Shown here in pieces: positions 26,228 through 34,595 of a stretch of 64,000 nucleotides of DNA (positions within the stretch are counted from its first letter, which is position 1; every line of letters starts with the position of its first letter). The notes beneath the pieces were generated by a model. It saw only the letters and a program-made list of their open reading frames with translations, did not search any database and had not been told where the DNA came from. The DNA lies in NCBI GenBank assembly GCA_963850915.1, contig CAWKND010000005.1, positions 1,054,001-1,118,000 of the forward strand, in the 5' to 3' direction. This DNA is from CAVTWH01 sp963850915. Its GTDB lineage: Bacteria > Actinomycetota > Actinomycetes > Mycobacteriales > Micromonosporaceae. A program made the position numbers and the translations under genes.

Positions 26228-26271
26228 TCGAAACGTACTGTCAATCGGTGTCGATAACGTTTGCGAAACGT
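26228..26271. promoter_or_regulatory. Candidate LacI-family operator region
   Basis: In the 126-base gap between the binding-protein gene and the divergent LacI gene, the inverted repeat ACGTTT-GCG-AAACGT (26257-26271) is perfect apart from its 3-base centre. A second copy of its half, CGAAACGT, lies 35 bases away at 26229-26236. The local AT content is higher than in flanking genes. This is the expected place for the repressor to control both directions; binding is inferred. Confidence 0.6.
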
Positions 26272-26297
26272 GGGCGTCGGCCCTCTATGATCCGTGC

Positions 26298-27299
26298 GTG
26301 GAGTTCCCGCACCGCGTGAAAATGTCTGACGTCGCCCGCACAGCGGGCGTCTCGGTGGCTACTGTCTCGAAGGTTGTCAATGGACGCTGGGGCGTCGCAC
26401 AGGCGACCGTGAGCCGGGTTCAGGAGGTCATCGAGCAGCTCGGCTACGAGGCGAGCCTCGGCGCGCAGAGCCTCCGCAGCCACCGCACCAACGTGCTGGG
26501 CATCCTCGTGGCCGAGTTCGAGCCGTTCTCCGCGGAGCTGCTCAAGGGCGCTTCATCGGAGCTGGCCCAGACCGACTATGAGCTGCTCGCGTACGCTGCC
26601 GGTGCGCGTGGCTCGAGGGTCGGCTGGGAGCGGCGTTCGCTCGCCCGCCTGTCGGGGACGCTCATCGACGGAGCCATCCTGGTCACCCCCACGGTGGTGG
26701 AGACCAAGCAGGGCTTCCACGTGGTGGCGATCGACCCGCACACCGGGCCGACCGGGATGCCGACCGTGGATTCCGACAACTTCGCTGGTGCCGTGCTGGC
26801 CGCCAATCACCTGCTCGACCTGGGCCACCGGCGCATCGGGTTCATCGGTGGACGCCCCGACCTCGAGTCGGCACGACTGCGCGAAGCCGGCTTCCGCAAG
26901 GCGATGGCGGAGGCGGGGGTGAGCGTGGATGAGGCGCTCGTCCGGGTCGGCGGCTACCGGATCGAGACCGCCGAAGGACCGGCCCGCCAGCTGCTCAGCT
27001 GCGCCGACCGGCCGACCGCTGTCTTCGCCGCGAACGACCTCACGGCCATCGCCACCATCACAGCAGCGCGCGGACTGGGCCTCACCGTCCCGGACGACCT
27101 GTCGGTTGTCGGCTTCGACAACGTACCCGAGTCGGCGCTGGCGTCGCCGCCGCTCACCACCATCATGCAGCCGCTCCAGCAGATGGGCGCGGTCGCGCTG
27201 CGGCTGCTCGTCGACCTGCTCGCCGGCGTCGAGCGCGAGACGCATGTGCGGCTACCCACCGAGCTGGTTGTGCGCGCCTCCTCGGCGCCGCCGCGCTGA
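26298..27299 (+). CDS. LacI family transcriptional regulator
   Basis: A 333-residue repressor. The helix-turn-helix is at the N-terminus (KMSDVARTAGVSVATVSKVV), followed by the hinge NGRWGVAQATVSRVQ and a periplasmic-binding-protein-like effector domain with NVLGILVAEF, HLLDLGHRRIGFIGG, TAVFAANDLTAIA and VPDDLSVVGFDNVPES. It is divergent from the ABC transporter/GH3 operon and most likely represses it until the sugar is present, as BxlR-type regulators do. GTG at 26298 gives a short leader before the HTH; starts at 26316 or 26322 are possible alternatives. Confidence 0.9.
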   Translation: MEFPHRVKMSDVARTAGVSVATVSKVVNGRWGVAQATVSRVQEVIEQLGYEASLGAQSLRSHRTNVLGILVAEFEPFSAELLKGASSELAQTDYELLAYAAGARGSRVGWERRSLARLSGTLIDGAILVTPTVVETKQGFHVVAIDPHTGPTGMPTVDSDNFAGAVLAANHLLDLGHRRIGFIGGRPDLESARLREAGFRKAMAEAGVSVDEALVRVGGYRIETAEGPARQLLSCADRPTAVFAANDLTAIATITAARGLGLTVPDDLSVVGFDNVPESALASPPLTTIMQPLQQMGAVALRLLVDLLAGVERETHVRLPTELVVRASSAPPR

Positions 27300-27312
27300 C
27301 ATCGACCTACAC

Positions 27313-27412
27313 GGCGTCCGGACGATGCGCCGTCCGGACGATGCGCGCACGCCGCGGCATCCGAACGACGGGCGTGCGAACGACGGGCGTGCGAACGACG
27401 GGCGTACGAACG
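27313..27412. repeat. Two short tandem-repeat blocks in an intergenic gap
   Basis: Block 1: a 16-base unit CGTCCGGACGATGCGC occurs twice between about 27314 and 27345. Block 2: the 15-base unit CGAACGACGGGCGTG occurs at 27362, 27377 and (one change) 27392, with a partial fourth copy at 27407. They lie between the LacI gene and the 3' end of the AI-2E transporter gene, a gap of 171 bases without a gene. Confidence 0.85.
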
Positions 27413-27470
27413 AGGCGGCGTCCGGGGCGGTGCGCGCGTCACGTCGCTGTCGACCCGGATAGTCCCGGTG

Positions 27471-28736
27471 TTATTCGGGGATGGGCCGGTCGCCGCCACT
27501 GTCGGGTTGGTCGATCGCCGGCCTGACCGCCGGTTCGTCGGCGTTCGAGTCGTCGGGATCGGTGGCGTCGGTGGGATCGGTGGCGTCGGTGGGATCGGTG
27601 GGATCGGCGGCGTCGATGGGATCGGTGGCGTCGGCGGGATCAGGGGCGGGTGGCTCGGCCGGGTCGGTCAGCAGGCCGCCGGGGCCGGCGAGCCGGAATC
27701 GCCGCTGCCGCAACAGGTCCCGCGCGATGATCTGGCAGACGCCGGCGACCGGGATGGCCAGCAGCGCGCCCAGGATTCCGGCCAGCTCCACGCCCAACAG
27801 GATGGCTATCAGCACGGTGAGTGGGTTGAGCTTCACGGTACGGGAGAAGATGAGCGGCTGCAGGAGATGGTTCTCCAGCTGCTGGTACACCACGAAGAAG
27901 ATGATCAGCACGATGCCCGCGGTGACCGAGTGCGCGAATCCGGCCAGAGCCGCGACGACCGCGCCCAGCGTCGCGCCGACCAGCGGGATCAGGTCGGCGA
28001 TGGCGACAAACAAGGCGATCAGGCCAGCGAAGGGTACCCGGAAGGCCAGCAGCACCACCCAGGTGAGTACCCCGCAGATCACGCTGATCAGCAGGTTGCC
28101 GGTGATGTAGCCGGTGATGGTACGGGCGGAGTCGTTGCCCACCTTGCGGATCCGCTCGCCGGTATCCCGACTCACCAGGCCCAGCGCCGCGTCCACGGCC
28201 CGCGGCCCTTCCAGCACCATCAGGTAGGCCAGCACGATGATCGCCAGGATCCCGGCGAGCGTGGTGGCCACGCCCTGGATGACCGCCACCGTGTGTCCGC
28301 CGAGGCCGCTGGCGTACCCCTTGATCTGGTCCTGGTGCTGTTTGATCCATTCGATGACGTGCCAGCGCTCGGCCAGCCGACCGACCGGGCCACGGCCGGC
28401 CTGAATGTCGTTGACCAGCTGCGGTACCTGGTGGGCGAAGCGGGTACCTTCCCGGACCAGCGGTACCACGAACAGCGCGACCAGCCCGCCGAGCAGCGCG
28501 AAGACGACGATGAACACGAGCAGGGTGGGCAGCCACCGGCCGGTGAAGCGGATCCGCCGCTCCAGCCAGCTGACCGCCGGGTGCAGTGCGGTGGCGAAGA
28601 AGCCGGCGATGGCGATCCAGATCAGCACCCGCCGGGTCTCGTAGCCGATCAGCAGGATGAACAGGGTGGCCAGCAACAGCCCGATGACCACGAGCGTGCT
28701 GCGCGCGACGGTACGGGTGCTGGGTTCGGATGCCAT
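27471..28736 (-). CDS. AI-2E family transporter (membrane)
   Basis: A 421-residue polytopic membrane protein of the AI-2E/PerM family, with about eight membrane helices. The N-terminal pair (LVVIGLLLATLFILLIGYE, VLIWIAIAGFFATALHP) and the conserved block NHLLQPLIFSRTVKLNPLTV near the C-terminus are diagnostic. Family members include exporters and Na+/H+ antiporters; autoinducer export should not be assumed. After the last helix (about residue 355) comes a 60-residue hydrophilic tail made of DPTDAT/DP-type repeats, encoded by an 18-base repeated unit around 27555-27625 that may vary in number between strains. ATG at 28736. Confidence 0.88.
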   Translation of the reverse strand: MASEPSTRTVARSTLVVIGLLLATLFILLIGYETRRVLIWIAIAGFFATALHPAVSWLERRIRFTGRWLPTLLVFIVVFALLGGLVALFVVPLVREGTRFAHQVPQLVNDIQAGRGPVGRLAERWHVIEWIKQHQDQIKGYASGLGGHTVAVIQGVATTLAGILAIIVLAYLMVLEGPRAVDAALGLVSRDTGERIRKVGNDSARTITGYITGNLLISVICGVLTWVVLLAFRVPFAGLIALFVAIADLIPLVGATLGAVVAALAGFAHSVTAGIVLIIFFVVYQQLENHLLQPLIFSRTVKLNPLTVLIAILLGVELAGILGALLAIPVAGVCQIIARDLLRQRRFRLAGPGGLLTDPAEPPAPDPADATDPIDAADPTDPTDATDPTDATDPDDSNADEPAVRPAIDQPDSGGDRPIPE

Positions 28737-28789
28737 GGCTCATTCTCGCGGCCGGATCCGACATCCGCACGACGGCGCGGAGAAACGGC

Positions 28790-28817
28790 GGGGCCGCCCG
28801 GCATACCGGACGGCCCC
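28790..28817 (-). terminator. Hairpin terminator after the MFS gene
   Basis: Arms 28790-28801 and 28806-28817 pair over 12 positions with one mismatch and a 4-base loop (CATA). It lies 16 bases past the MFS gene stop on the minus strand. Confidence 0.7.
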
Positions 28818-28832
28818 ACACACAGAACCCGA

Positions 28833-30300
28833 TCAGGCCGGTACCGGCGTACCCCGGCCGGCCGTCTCCCGGCCAGCCGCCTGCTCCTCGAAGATCTTGG
28901 TGATCTCCTCCACCGAGCGGTGCTTGGTCTCCGGCAGGAACTGGCGCACGAACAGGATCGCCACCACCGCCAGTACCGCGAAGAGCACCAGTACCCAGGC
29001 CAGCCCGATGCCGGACTGCAGGGTTGGGAAGATCTCGATGAGCGCGAAGTTGGCGATCCAGTCCACCGCCGCGCCGGTGGCGGCGGCCTGGCCACGGACC
29101 GAGGTGGGGAACACCTCGCCCTGGATCAGCCAGCCGGTACCGCCGACGCCGACCGCGAAGCTCGCGATGAACAGGCACAGCCCGATCATCACCACGACGA
29201 TCCGGGCGTTGCCGCTGAAGAACGCCAGCCCGGCCGCCGCCACCAGGGCGAAGGCAGCCATGCCGGCGAACCCGCCCATGGCCAGTGGCCGGCGGCCGGC
29301 CCGGTCGATGTAGCGGAACGCGAAGTAGGTGGCGACCACGTTGACCACGGTCATGATCGCGGTGACCTCGACACCGGCGATGGTCGACGCGATCAGCGAG
29401 TTGCCGTTCTGGAAGAGCGGGCCGAGCAGGTGCGGTCCGTAGTAGAGCGGCACGTTGATGCCGGTGATCTGCTGGAAGACGAAGAACGTGCAGACCACGA
29501 AGAGTGCCCGGCGTACCCCGGGCGTCCACAGCTGGCGCCTGGGACAGCTTCCGGTCGTCGGCGTGCAGTTCCTGCGCCGAGCGCTCGATGTCCTCCCGGG
29601 ACGCCTCGACGCCGAGCCTGGCCATCGCCTTCTGTACGTCCTCGTAGCGCCCCTGCCGCAGCAGCCAGCGCGGCGACTCCGGCATCCGCGCCCGCAGCAC
29701 CACACCGACCAGGGCCGGTAGCGCGCCCATGCCGAGGATCAGTCGCCAGTCCAGGCTGCCCGCGTGGCCCGGCATCGCCTTCAGGATCACCAGCGCCACC
29801 AGGTACGCGACCAGGATGCCGACGGTGATCATCCACTGCTGCAGCATGCTCAGCGCACCACGCCGCTTCACCGGGGCGTACTCGGCGATGTAGGCGGTGG
29901 CGATCGCGGAGTCGGCACCGATCGCCAGGCCGATCAGCGTCCGCGAGATCAGCAGGATGGCGGCGTTCGGCGCGACGGCCGACAGCAGCGCGCCGAGCGC
30001 GTAGATCGCGGCGTCCGCGATCAGCAGCGACTTGCGGCCGAACCGGTCGGTGAGCGGCCCGGCCGCGAGGGCGCCGGCGGCCGCCCCCAGCGAGGCGCCC
30101 GCGACCAGGTACCCGGTCCAGAAGCCATTGAGGTGGTACGGGATGAAGTTCAGCGAGGAGCCGATGTTCGAGGTGTCGTAGCCGAACAGGAAGCCGCCGA
30201 GCGTGGCCAGCAGGGTGAGCTGCCAGTAGAACGAGGTGGGGGATCGGGTGTCGAGGTCGTCCAGGACGTTGCCCTTCCCGGTCCCGGTGGCTGTGGTCAT
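28833..30300 (-). pseudogene. Sugar porter (MFS), frameshifted
   Basis: A member of the MFS sugar porter family with the signatures GGFLFGYDTSNI, GPLTDRFGRKS and PESPRWLLRQGRYE in its first half, and FFVFQQITGINVPLYYGPHL, YIDRAGRRPLAMGG and FLPETKHRSVEEI in its second. The halves are in different frames. The break is near 29533-29540, where DDRKLSQ is followed by a wrong frame; removing one C from GCGCCAGCTG restores SQAQLWTPGVRRALFVV, a normal junction in the central cytoplasmic loop. Restored length would be about 488 residues, as usual for the family. ATG at 30300 follows GGGAGGCAGGT. Either a sequence error or a very recent inactivation. Confidence 0.88.
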
Positions 30301-30487
30301 ACCTGCCTCCCGGGCATCTGCGCGGCGGGGCGGCTCCGGACGGGGGATCCGGACGGCTGGCCCCGCGATTGGTTCTCGCCGTCCCGCGTACCCCGGTCAC
30401 GCGCCGGCAAACCCCGGGCCCAATACCCGGTTTACCGGAGCGGCCGGCCGGGTTTGCCGGACCGGCCCGCGGGTACGGGATACCGTG

Positions 30488-31081
30488 ATGGACATCGAGC
30501 CGCACGACCGCGATCTGTTGACGACGCTGAAGCGGGCCGCGTCGGTACTCAAGGCGCGGCGGATCCCGTTCGCGCTCGCCGGTGGCTTCGCCGTGTACGC
30601 CCGCGGCGGTACCAGCAGCGACCACGACGTGGACTTCCTGCTCCAGGAGAAGGATGCCGGCAAGGCGCTGGAAGCGTTGGCGGAGGCCGGGTTCCGTACC
30701 GAGCGGCCGCCCGAGGACTGGCTGGTCAAGGCCTTCGACGAGGAGCGCATGGTGGACCTGATCCACCGCCCGGTCGAGCGCCCGGTCACCGCGCAGACGC
30801 TGCAGGACAGCGACGAACTGTCGGTGCACGCGATCACCATCCCGGTGGTGTCGGCCACCACCCTGTTGGTACACAAGGCGCTCACCTTCAATGAGCACCG
30901 CTGCGACTACGCGGCAGCGCTGCCGCTGGCCCGGTCGCTGCGCGAACAGATCGACTGGGACCGGGTGGCCCTGGAGGTGGCCGGGTCGCCGTACGCCCGC
31001 GCGCTGCTCTACCTGCTCGCGGAGTTGGACATCGTGCCGCCTGCGGTACCCGTACTGGACGGTGGTGTTCGAGATGAGTGA
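30488..31081 (+). CDS. Nucleotidyltransferase-fold protein
   Basis: A 197-residue protein with a minimal nucleotidyltransferase fold: ALAGGFAVYARGG supplies the glycine turn, and SDHDVDFLLQE the two metal-binding aspartates, as in MNT/AbiEii-type and related enzymes. A further acidic residue lies in ERMVDLIHRP. Substrate unknown. ATG at 30488 is chosen over upstream starts because the conserved domain begins within 15 residues and the upstream part lies in the divergent promoter region. It overlaps the BON-like gene by 8 bases and heads a three-gene operon. Confidence 0.75.
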   Translation: MDIEPHDRDLLTTLKRAASVLKARRIPFALAGGFAVYARGGTSSDHDVDFLLQEKDAGKALEALAEAGFRTERPPEDWLVKAFDEERMVDLIHRPVERPVTAQTLQDSDELSVHAITIPVVSATTLLVHKALTFNEHRCDYAAALPLARSLREQIDWDRVALEVAGSPYARALLYLLAELDIVPPAVPVLDGGVRDE

Positions 31082-31331
31082 TCCGCAGGCCGGTTACACC
31101 GAGGCGGAGGTACAGCGCCTGCTCGCCGAGAACCCGGGCGTGAACGATCAGGGCATCGAGATGAGCCTGCGGGACGGTGTGCTGCTGCTGACCGGCGAGG
31201 TGGCGACCGAACAGCGGCGCGGTGCGATCGTCGCGCTGGTCGGTGCGAACTTCCCGGATCTGCTGGTACGTGACGAGATCGGTGTCAGCGACTGCGAGCC
31301 GCCCGTCGCCGAACCGGAGCAGCTGCCATGA
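31074..31331 (+). CDS. BON domain-like protein (85 aa)
   Basis: An 85-residue protein. The core (VQRLLAENPGVNDQGIEMSL, VLLLTGEVATEQRRGAIVAL, VRDEIGV) has the pattern of a BON domain, a small alpha/beta unit thought to bind lipids or other ligands. No signal peptide or transmembrane segment is present, so a cytoplasmic location is likely. It starts inside the end of the nucleotidyltransferase gene and ends in an ATGA overlap with the phosphoesterase gene, so all three are co-translated. Confidence 0.7.
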   Translation: MSDPQAGYTEAEVQRLLAENPGVNDQGIEMSLRDGVLLLTGEVATEQRRGAIVALVGANFPDLLVRDEIGVSDCEPPVAEPEQLP

Positions 31332-32056
31332 TCCGGGTGGCCGCGGTCGGCGACGTGCACATGGACGCGGACGTACTCGGCCGGTACCGCCCGGCGCTGG
31401 ACGGGCTGGCCGATTGCGCGGACGTACTGCTGCTCGCCGGTGACCTGACCCGGCACGGCACGGTCGCCGAGGCCCAGTGCGTGGTGCGCGAGTTCGGCGG
31501 CCTGGCCGTACCTGTCGTCGCGGTGCTCGGCAACCACGACTACCAGAGCGACCAGTCGGCGGCGGTGGCTGCCCTGCTGGCCGATGCCGGGCTCCGGATG
31601 CTGGAGGGCGACGGGGTGCTGCTCGACTGCGCCGGCCAGCGGCTTGGCGTCGCCGGGGTGAAGGGCTTCGGCGGCGGCTTCGGCAGCCATACCGCGAGTA
31701 ACTTCGGCGAGCCGGAGATGAAGGCATTCGTGGGTACCACCATCCAGGCGGCCGACCGCCTCGGTACCGCCCTGCGCGGGCTGGAGTGCGACGTGCTGGT
31801 CGCCCTCACGCACTACGCGCCGGTACCGGAGACGCTGGTCGGCGAGCCGGTGGAGATCTACCCGTTCCTCGGCTCGTACCTGCTCGCCCAGGCCATCGAC
31901 TCGGCGCCGACGGCGTTGGCCGTGCACGGGCACGCGCACGCCGGCTCGGAGCGCGGTACCACCCCCGGCGGCGTACCGGTCCGCAACGTCGCGCACCCGG
32001 TGATCCGCCAGGCGTACAGCGTCTACCACCTGGAGCCGGCGACCACGGCGGCCTGA
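31328..32056 (+). CDS. Metallophosphoesterase (242 aa)
   Basis: A calcineurin-like phosphoesterase with all metal-binding motifs in order: GDVHMD, AGDLTRHG, LGNHDYQ, LTHYAP and HGHAHAG. These residues bind two divalent metals and hydrolyse a phosphomonoester or diester; substrate unknown, no signal peptide. The start ATG overlaps the stop of the BON-like gene (ATGA). The pairing with a nucleotidyltransferase raises the possibility of an add/remove nucleotide cycle, but nothing in the sequence proves it. Confidence 0.9.
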   Translation: MIRVAAVGDVHMDADVLGRYRPALDGLADCADVLLLAGDLTRHGTVAEAQCVVREFGGLAVPVVAVLGNHDYQSDQSAAVAALLADAGLRMLEGDGVLLDCAGQRLGVAGVKGFGGGFGSHTASNFGEPEMKAFVGTTIQAADRLGTALRGLECDVLVALTHYAPVPETLVGEPVEIYPFLGSYLLAQAIDSAPTALAVHGHAHAGSERGTTPGGVPVRNVAHPVIRQAYSVYHLEPATTAA

Positions 32057-32175
32057 GGGGCGCGCGTGCCCCAAGTGATCATGATCACCGGATGCCCGGA
32101 GTGTGCCGGTTTCCCGGTTGGATCCCGGTTGGCTGGGGTAGAGGGAGGGGACCAGCCAGCAAGGGAGTAGCGATC

Positions 32176-32667
32176 ATGAGTGCGCCCACCGCCACCGAGA
32201 GTGCCGGCACCGAGAGTCTCGTACCCGTCGACGTCATCGACATCATGCTGGAGCAGCACGCCCACATCCGCGCCGCGATCGGTGCGCTGGCCGCTGCGGC
32301 CGGCCCCGGCGACCAGGGGGTAACAGACCAGGCGGTACGCGAGCTGGAGGCGCTGATCGAGGCGCACGAGGACGTCGAGGCGCGGTTGGTACACCCGCTG
32401 GCGGAGCAGGGCATCCCGGACGGCGCGGCGGTCGCGCACGCCCGGGTGGTGGAGGAGAACCGGGCCGACGAGCTACTCGGTCAGCTGGTGGCCCTGGGCG
32501 TCGCGGATGCCGGGTTCCCGGCTGTCTTCGCCGAGTTCCGGGACATCATGCTGGATCACCTGCGCCGCGAGGAGCTGGAGGAGTTCGCCGCGCTGCGCGC
32601 CGGGTTCTCCGCCGCCCACCTGGTCGAGCTGGGCGTACGCGCCCGGGAGAACCGTCTCTGGCTGTAG
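32176..32667 (+). CDS. Hemerythrin domain-containing protein (163 aa)
   Basis: A 163-residue four-helix bundle protein of the hemerythrin/HHE family. Likely di-iron ligands are seen in EQHAHIR, EAHEDVEARLVHPL and FRDIMLDHLRREELEEF. Family members bind O2 or NO or take part in iron and redox sensing. ATG at 32176 follows GGGAGTAGCGATC. It is convergent with the STAS protein gene, with only 24 bases between the stops. Proximity to the stressosome cluster may be chance. Confidence 0.85.
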   Translation: MSAPTATESAGTESLVPVDVIDIMLEQHAHIRAAIGALAAAAGPGDQGVTDQAVRELEALIEAHEDVEARLVHPLAEQGIPDGAAVAHARVVEENRADELLGQLVALGVADAGFPAVFAEFRDIMLDHLRREELEEFAALRAGFSAAHLVELGVRARENRLWL

Positions 32668-32691
32668 CCGCCGGCCGCCTCGGCCTGGCGC

Positions 32692-33048
32692 TCAACCGAC
32701 GGACGGGCGATCCAGGGCCGCGAAGGCCTCGTCGAGGCTGTCGGTCACCACGAAGGCTTCGACCAGACCGCTGATCTCCAGTACCCGGCTCACCATCGCG
32801 TGCGGGGCGGCGATGGCCAGCCGCCCGCCGTCCTGCGCCACGCGGTTGGAGATCCGGACAAAAGCCGACAAACCCGATGAGTCGCAGAAGCTCAGCTCAT
32901 GTGCGTCGATCACCACGTCGGGCGCGGCGGAGTCGAGCTCCGCGAGGGCCGCGTTCACCAGCGTGGCCGCCGTCTCCAGATCGAGTTCGCCGGCGACGGC
33001 GAGTACCCGGTGACCGCTGCGCTCTTGCTGGGAAACGTTCAGTGGCAT
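32692..33048 (-). CDS. STAS anti-anti-sigma factor (RsbV-like)
   Basis: A 118-residue single STAS domain. GELDLETAATL and the phosphorylation loop SFCDSSGLSAF are characteristic; Ser57, in D56-S57-S58-G, corresponds to the phosphorylated serine of RsbV. In the known mechanism an RsbW-type kinase phosphorylates this serine, and SpoIIE/RsbU-type phosphatases reactivate the protein, releasing a sigma factor. Both kinds of partner are encoded in this cluster. ATG at 33048 has GGAGATGAC just upstream. It diverges from rsbR. Confidence 0.9.
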   Translation of the reverse strand: MPLNVSQQERSGHRVLAVAGELDLETAATLVNAALAELDSAAPDVVIDAHELSFCDSSGLSAFVRISNRVAQDGGRLAIAAPHAMVSRVLEISGLVEAFVVTDSLDEAFAALDRPSVG

Positions 33049-33239
33049 GTCATCTCCGCACCTGCTCCTGGCTACGAGGTGCCGTACCGGCCGATCGCCG
33101 CTATGCACGCACTCATCGTCACGCCCCGAGGGCCCGCGGTGCAATCCACCGTACCTCGGAAACGCGCAGCACCGGCGTTCGCTACCGCGTTCGCCCTTTC
33201 TGCGGGGGGCTGGGGGCTGGGGTAGTGTGCGCCGAGTGC

Positions 33240-33264
33240 TACCGCGATCTTCCTGGTCGCGGTA
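33240..33264 (+). promoter_or_regulatory. Inverted repeat in the leader of the rsbRST operon
   Basis: TACCGCGA (33240-33247) and TCGCGGTA (33257-33264) form a perfect 8-bp inverted repeat, 9-base loop, 43 bases before the rsbR start. It could be an operator or an RNA hairpin in the 5' leader. The rest of the 259-base divergent gap shows no gene. Confidence 0.4.
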
Positions 33265-33307
33265 CCAGACGGGGGTCGGCGCCGGCCGGCCAGTGAGGCG
33301 GAGATCC

Positions 33308-34159
33308 ATGGACGCAGCCACCACCGAGCGGCTGGCGGCGCTCCTTTCCGAGCGGCGCGAGCCGATCCTTGAGGAGTGGACCCGGGCGGTACGGGAAACG
33401 CTGCGCGGCCGGCTCACCACCGCCGAGCTGACCCGGCAGACCGACGAGATTCTCACCGAACTGCAGGCGGCGCTGGCCAGCGGTGCCACCACGCCGGACT
33501 CGCCGGCTTCGGCTGCGCTGCTCAGCGTGCTCGGCGATCTGTCCCGGGCCCGCGCCAGGTACGGCTTCGGCGCCTCGGAGACCGCGAGCAGCGTGTTCGC
33601 GATCAAGGACGCGGTCCTCGGCGCCCTGCCGGACGGCAGTGCTCAGCACCTCGCCGACTACGCCGCCTTCTCCGGTTTCGTCGACAAGCTGGGCCTGTTC
33701 ACCTTCGAAACCTATGTGAGCGCCCGCGAGTCGGTGATCACCGAACAGTCCGAGCAGCTGCTGGAGCTGTCCACGCCGGTGGTGAAGCTCTGGGACGGCG
33801 TGGTGGCGGTACCGCTCATCGGTACCCTCGACTCGGCCCGCTCGCAGGTGGTCATGGAGCGGCTGTTGCAGGCGCTGGTGGACACCGGCTCGCCGTGGGC
33901 GATCCTGGACATCACCGGGGTACCGGCCGTCGACACCCAGGTGGCACAGCACATCCTGAAAACCGTGGTGGCCGCCCAGTTGATGGGTGCCCAGTGCATC
34001 ATCTCCGGCATCCGGCCGCAGATCGCCCAGACGATCGTCTCGCTCGGCATCGAGTTCGGCGAGATCGTGACGAAGTCCAACCTGGCCGACGCCCTGCAGT
34101 ACGCGCTGCGGGCCAGCGGGGTGGACATCGTCCGCCGGCCGGCCAAGTCGGCGCTGTAG
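33308..34159 (+). CDS. RsbR-type stressosome scaffold protein
   Basis: A 283-residue protein with an all-helical N-terminal sensor half (about 1-150; RsbT co-antagonist/globin-like type) and a C-terminal STAS domain (about 160-275). The STAS half contains VVAVPLIGTLDSARSQVVME and AVDTQVAQHILKTVV. Thr210 in VDT matches the RsbT-phosphorylated Thr205 of B. subtilis RsbRA; the other site (Thr171 in B. subtilis) falls on Ser176 here. RsbR and RsbS form a large icosahedral complex that holds RsbT until stress. ATG at 33308 follows GAGGCGGAG. First gene of a tightly packed operon. Confidence 0.93.
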   Translation: MDAATTERLAALLSERREPILEEWTRAVRETLRGRLTTAELTRQTDEILTELQAALASGATTPDSPASAALLSVLGDLSRARARYGFGASETASSVFAIKDAVLGALPDGSAQHLADYAAFSGFVDKLGLFTFETYVSARESVITEQSEQLLELSTPVVKLWDGVVAVPLIGTLDSARSQVVMERLLQALVDTGSPWAILDITGVPAVDTQVAQHILKTVVAAQLMGAQCIISGIRPQIAQTIVSLGIEFGEIVTKSNLADALQYALRASGVDIVRRPAKSAL

Positions 34160-34169
34160 GGCGGGGGAG

Positions 34170-34595
34170 ATGGACCGGGTACCCGTACTCAGCCTCGGCG
34201 AAGTACTGCTTGTCTCCATCCAGGTCGATCTGGAGGACCAGCTGGCACTGCGGCTGCAGGAGGATCTCGCCGACCGGATCGTCGCCAGCGGCGCGCACGG
34301 TGTGATCATCGACATCACCGCCCTGGACATCGTCGACTCGTTCGTCGGTCGGATGCTGGCCACCATCGCCGCCGTCTCCAAGGTGCTCGACGCCGAGACG
34401 GTGGTGGTCGGCATGCGTCCGGCCGTGGCGATCACCCTGGTCGAGCTGGGTCTGCCGCTGCGCGGGATCCGCACGGCGCTGAACGTCGAATTCGGGCTCC
34501 GGATGCTGCGGGACGCGCGGCGGGCGCGGGCCGGCGAGTCGCTCGCCGATCTGGTGGAGGATGTCGACGCGGACACGCCGCCGGTCGCTCGGTGA
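34170..34595 (+). CDS. rsbS: Stressosome STAS protein RsbS
   Basis: A 141-residue STAS protein. The start VPVLSLGEVLLVSIQVDLED and the loop IVDSFVGRM are typical of RsbS, and Ser57 is the expected RsbT phosphorylation site. Compared with B. subtilis RsbS there is a C-terminal extension of about 20 residues rich in Arg, Asp and Ala. It starts 10 bases after rsbR with GGGGGAG as ribosome site and overlaps rsbT by 4 bases (GTGA). Confidence 0.93.
   Translation: MDRVPVLSLGEVLLVSIQVDLEDQLALRLQEDLADRIVASGAHGVIIDITALDIVDSFVGRMLATIAAVSKVLDAETVVVGMRPAVAITLVELGLPLRGIRTALNVEFGLRMLRDARRARAGESLADLVEDVDADTPPVAR

Noticed and set aside
27313..27412. Short repeats as a CRISPR array
   Set aside because: Units are directly adjacent with no unique spacers, and no cas genes are nearby.
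27640..30300. 886-codon frame that joins the MFS start with antisense of the AI-2E gene
   Set aside because: Only the first 255 or so codons are MFS sequence; the rest is out-of-frame translation after a frameshift.
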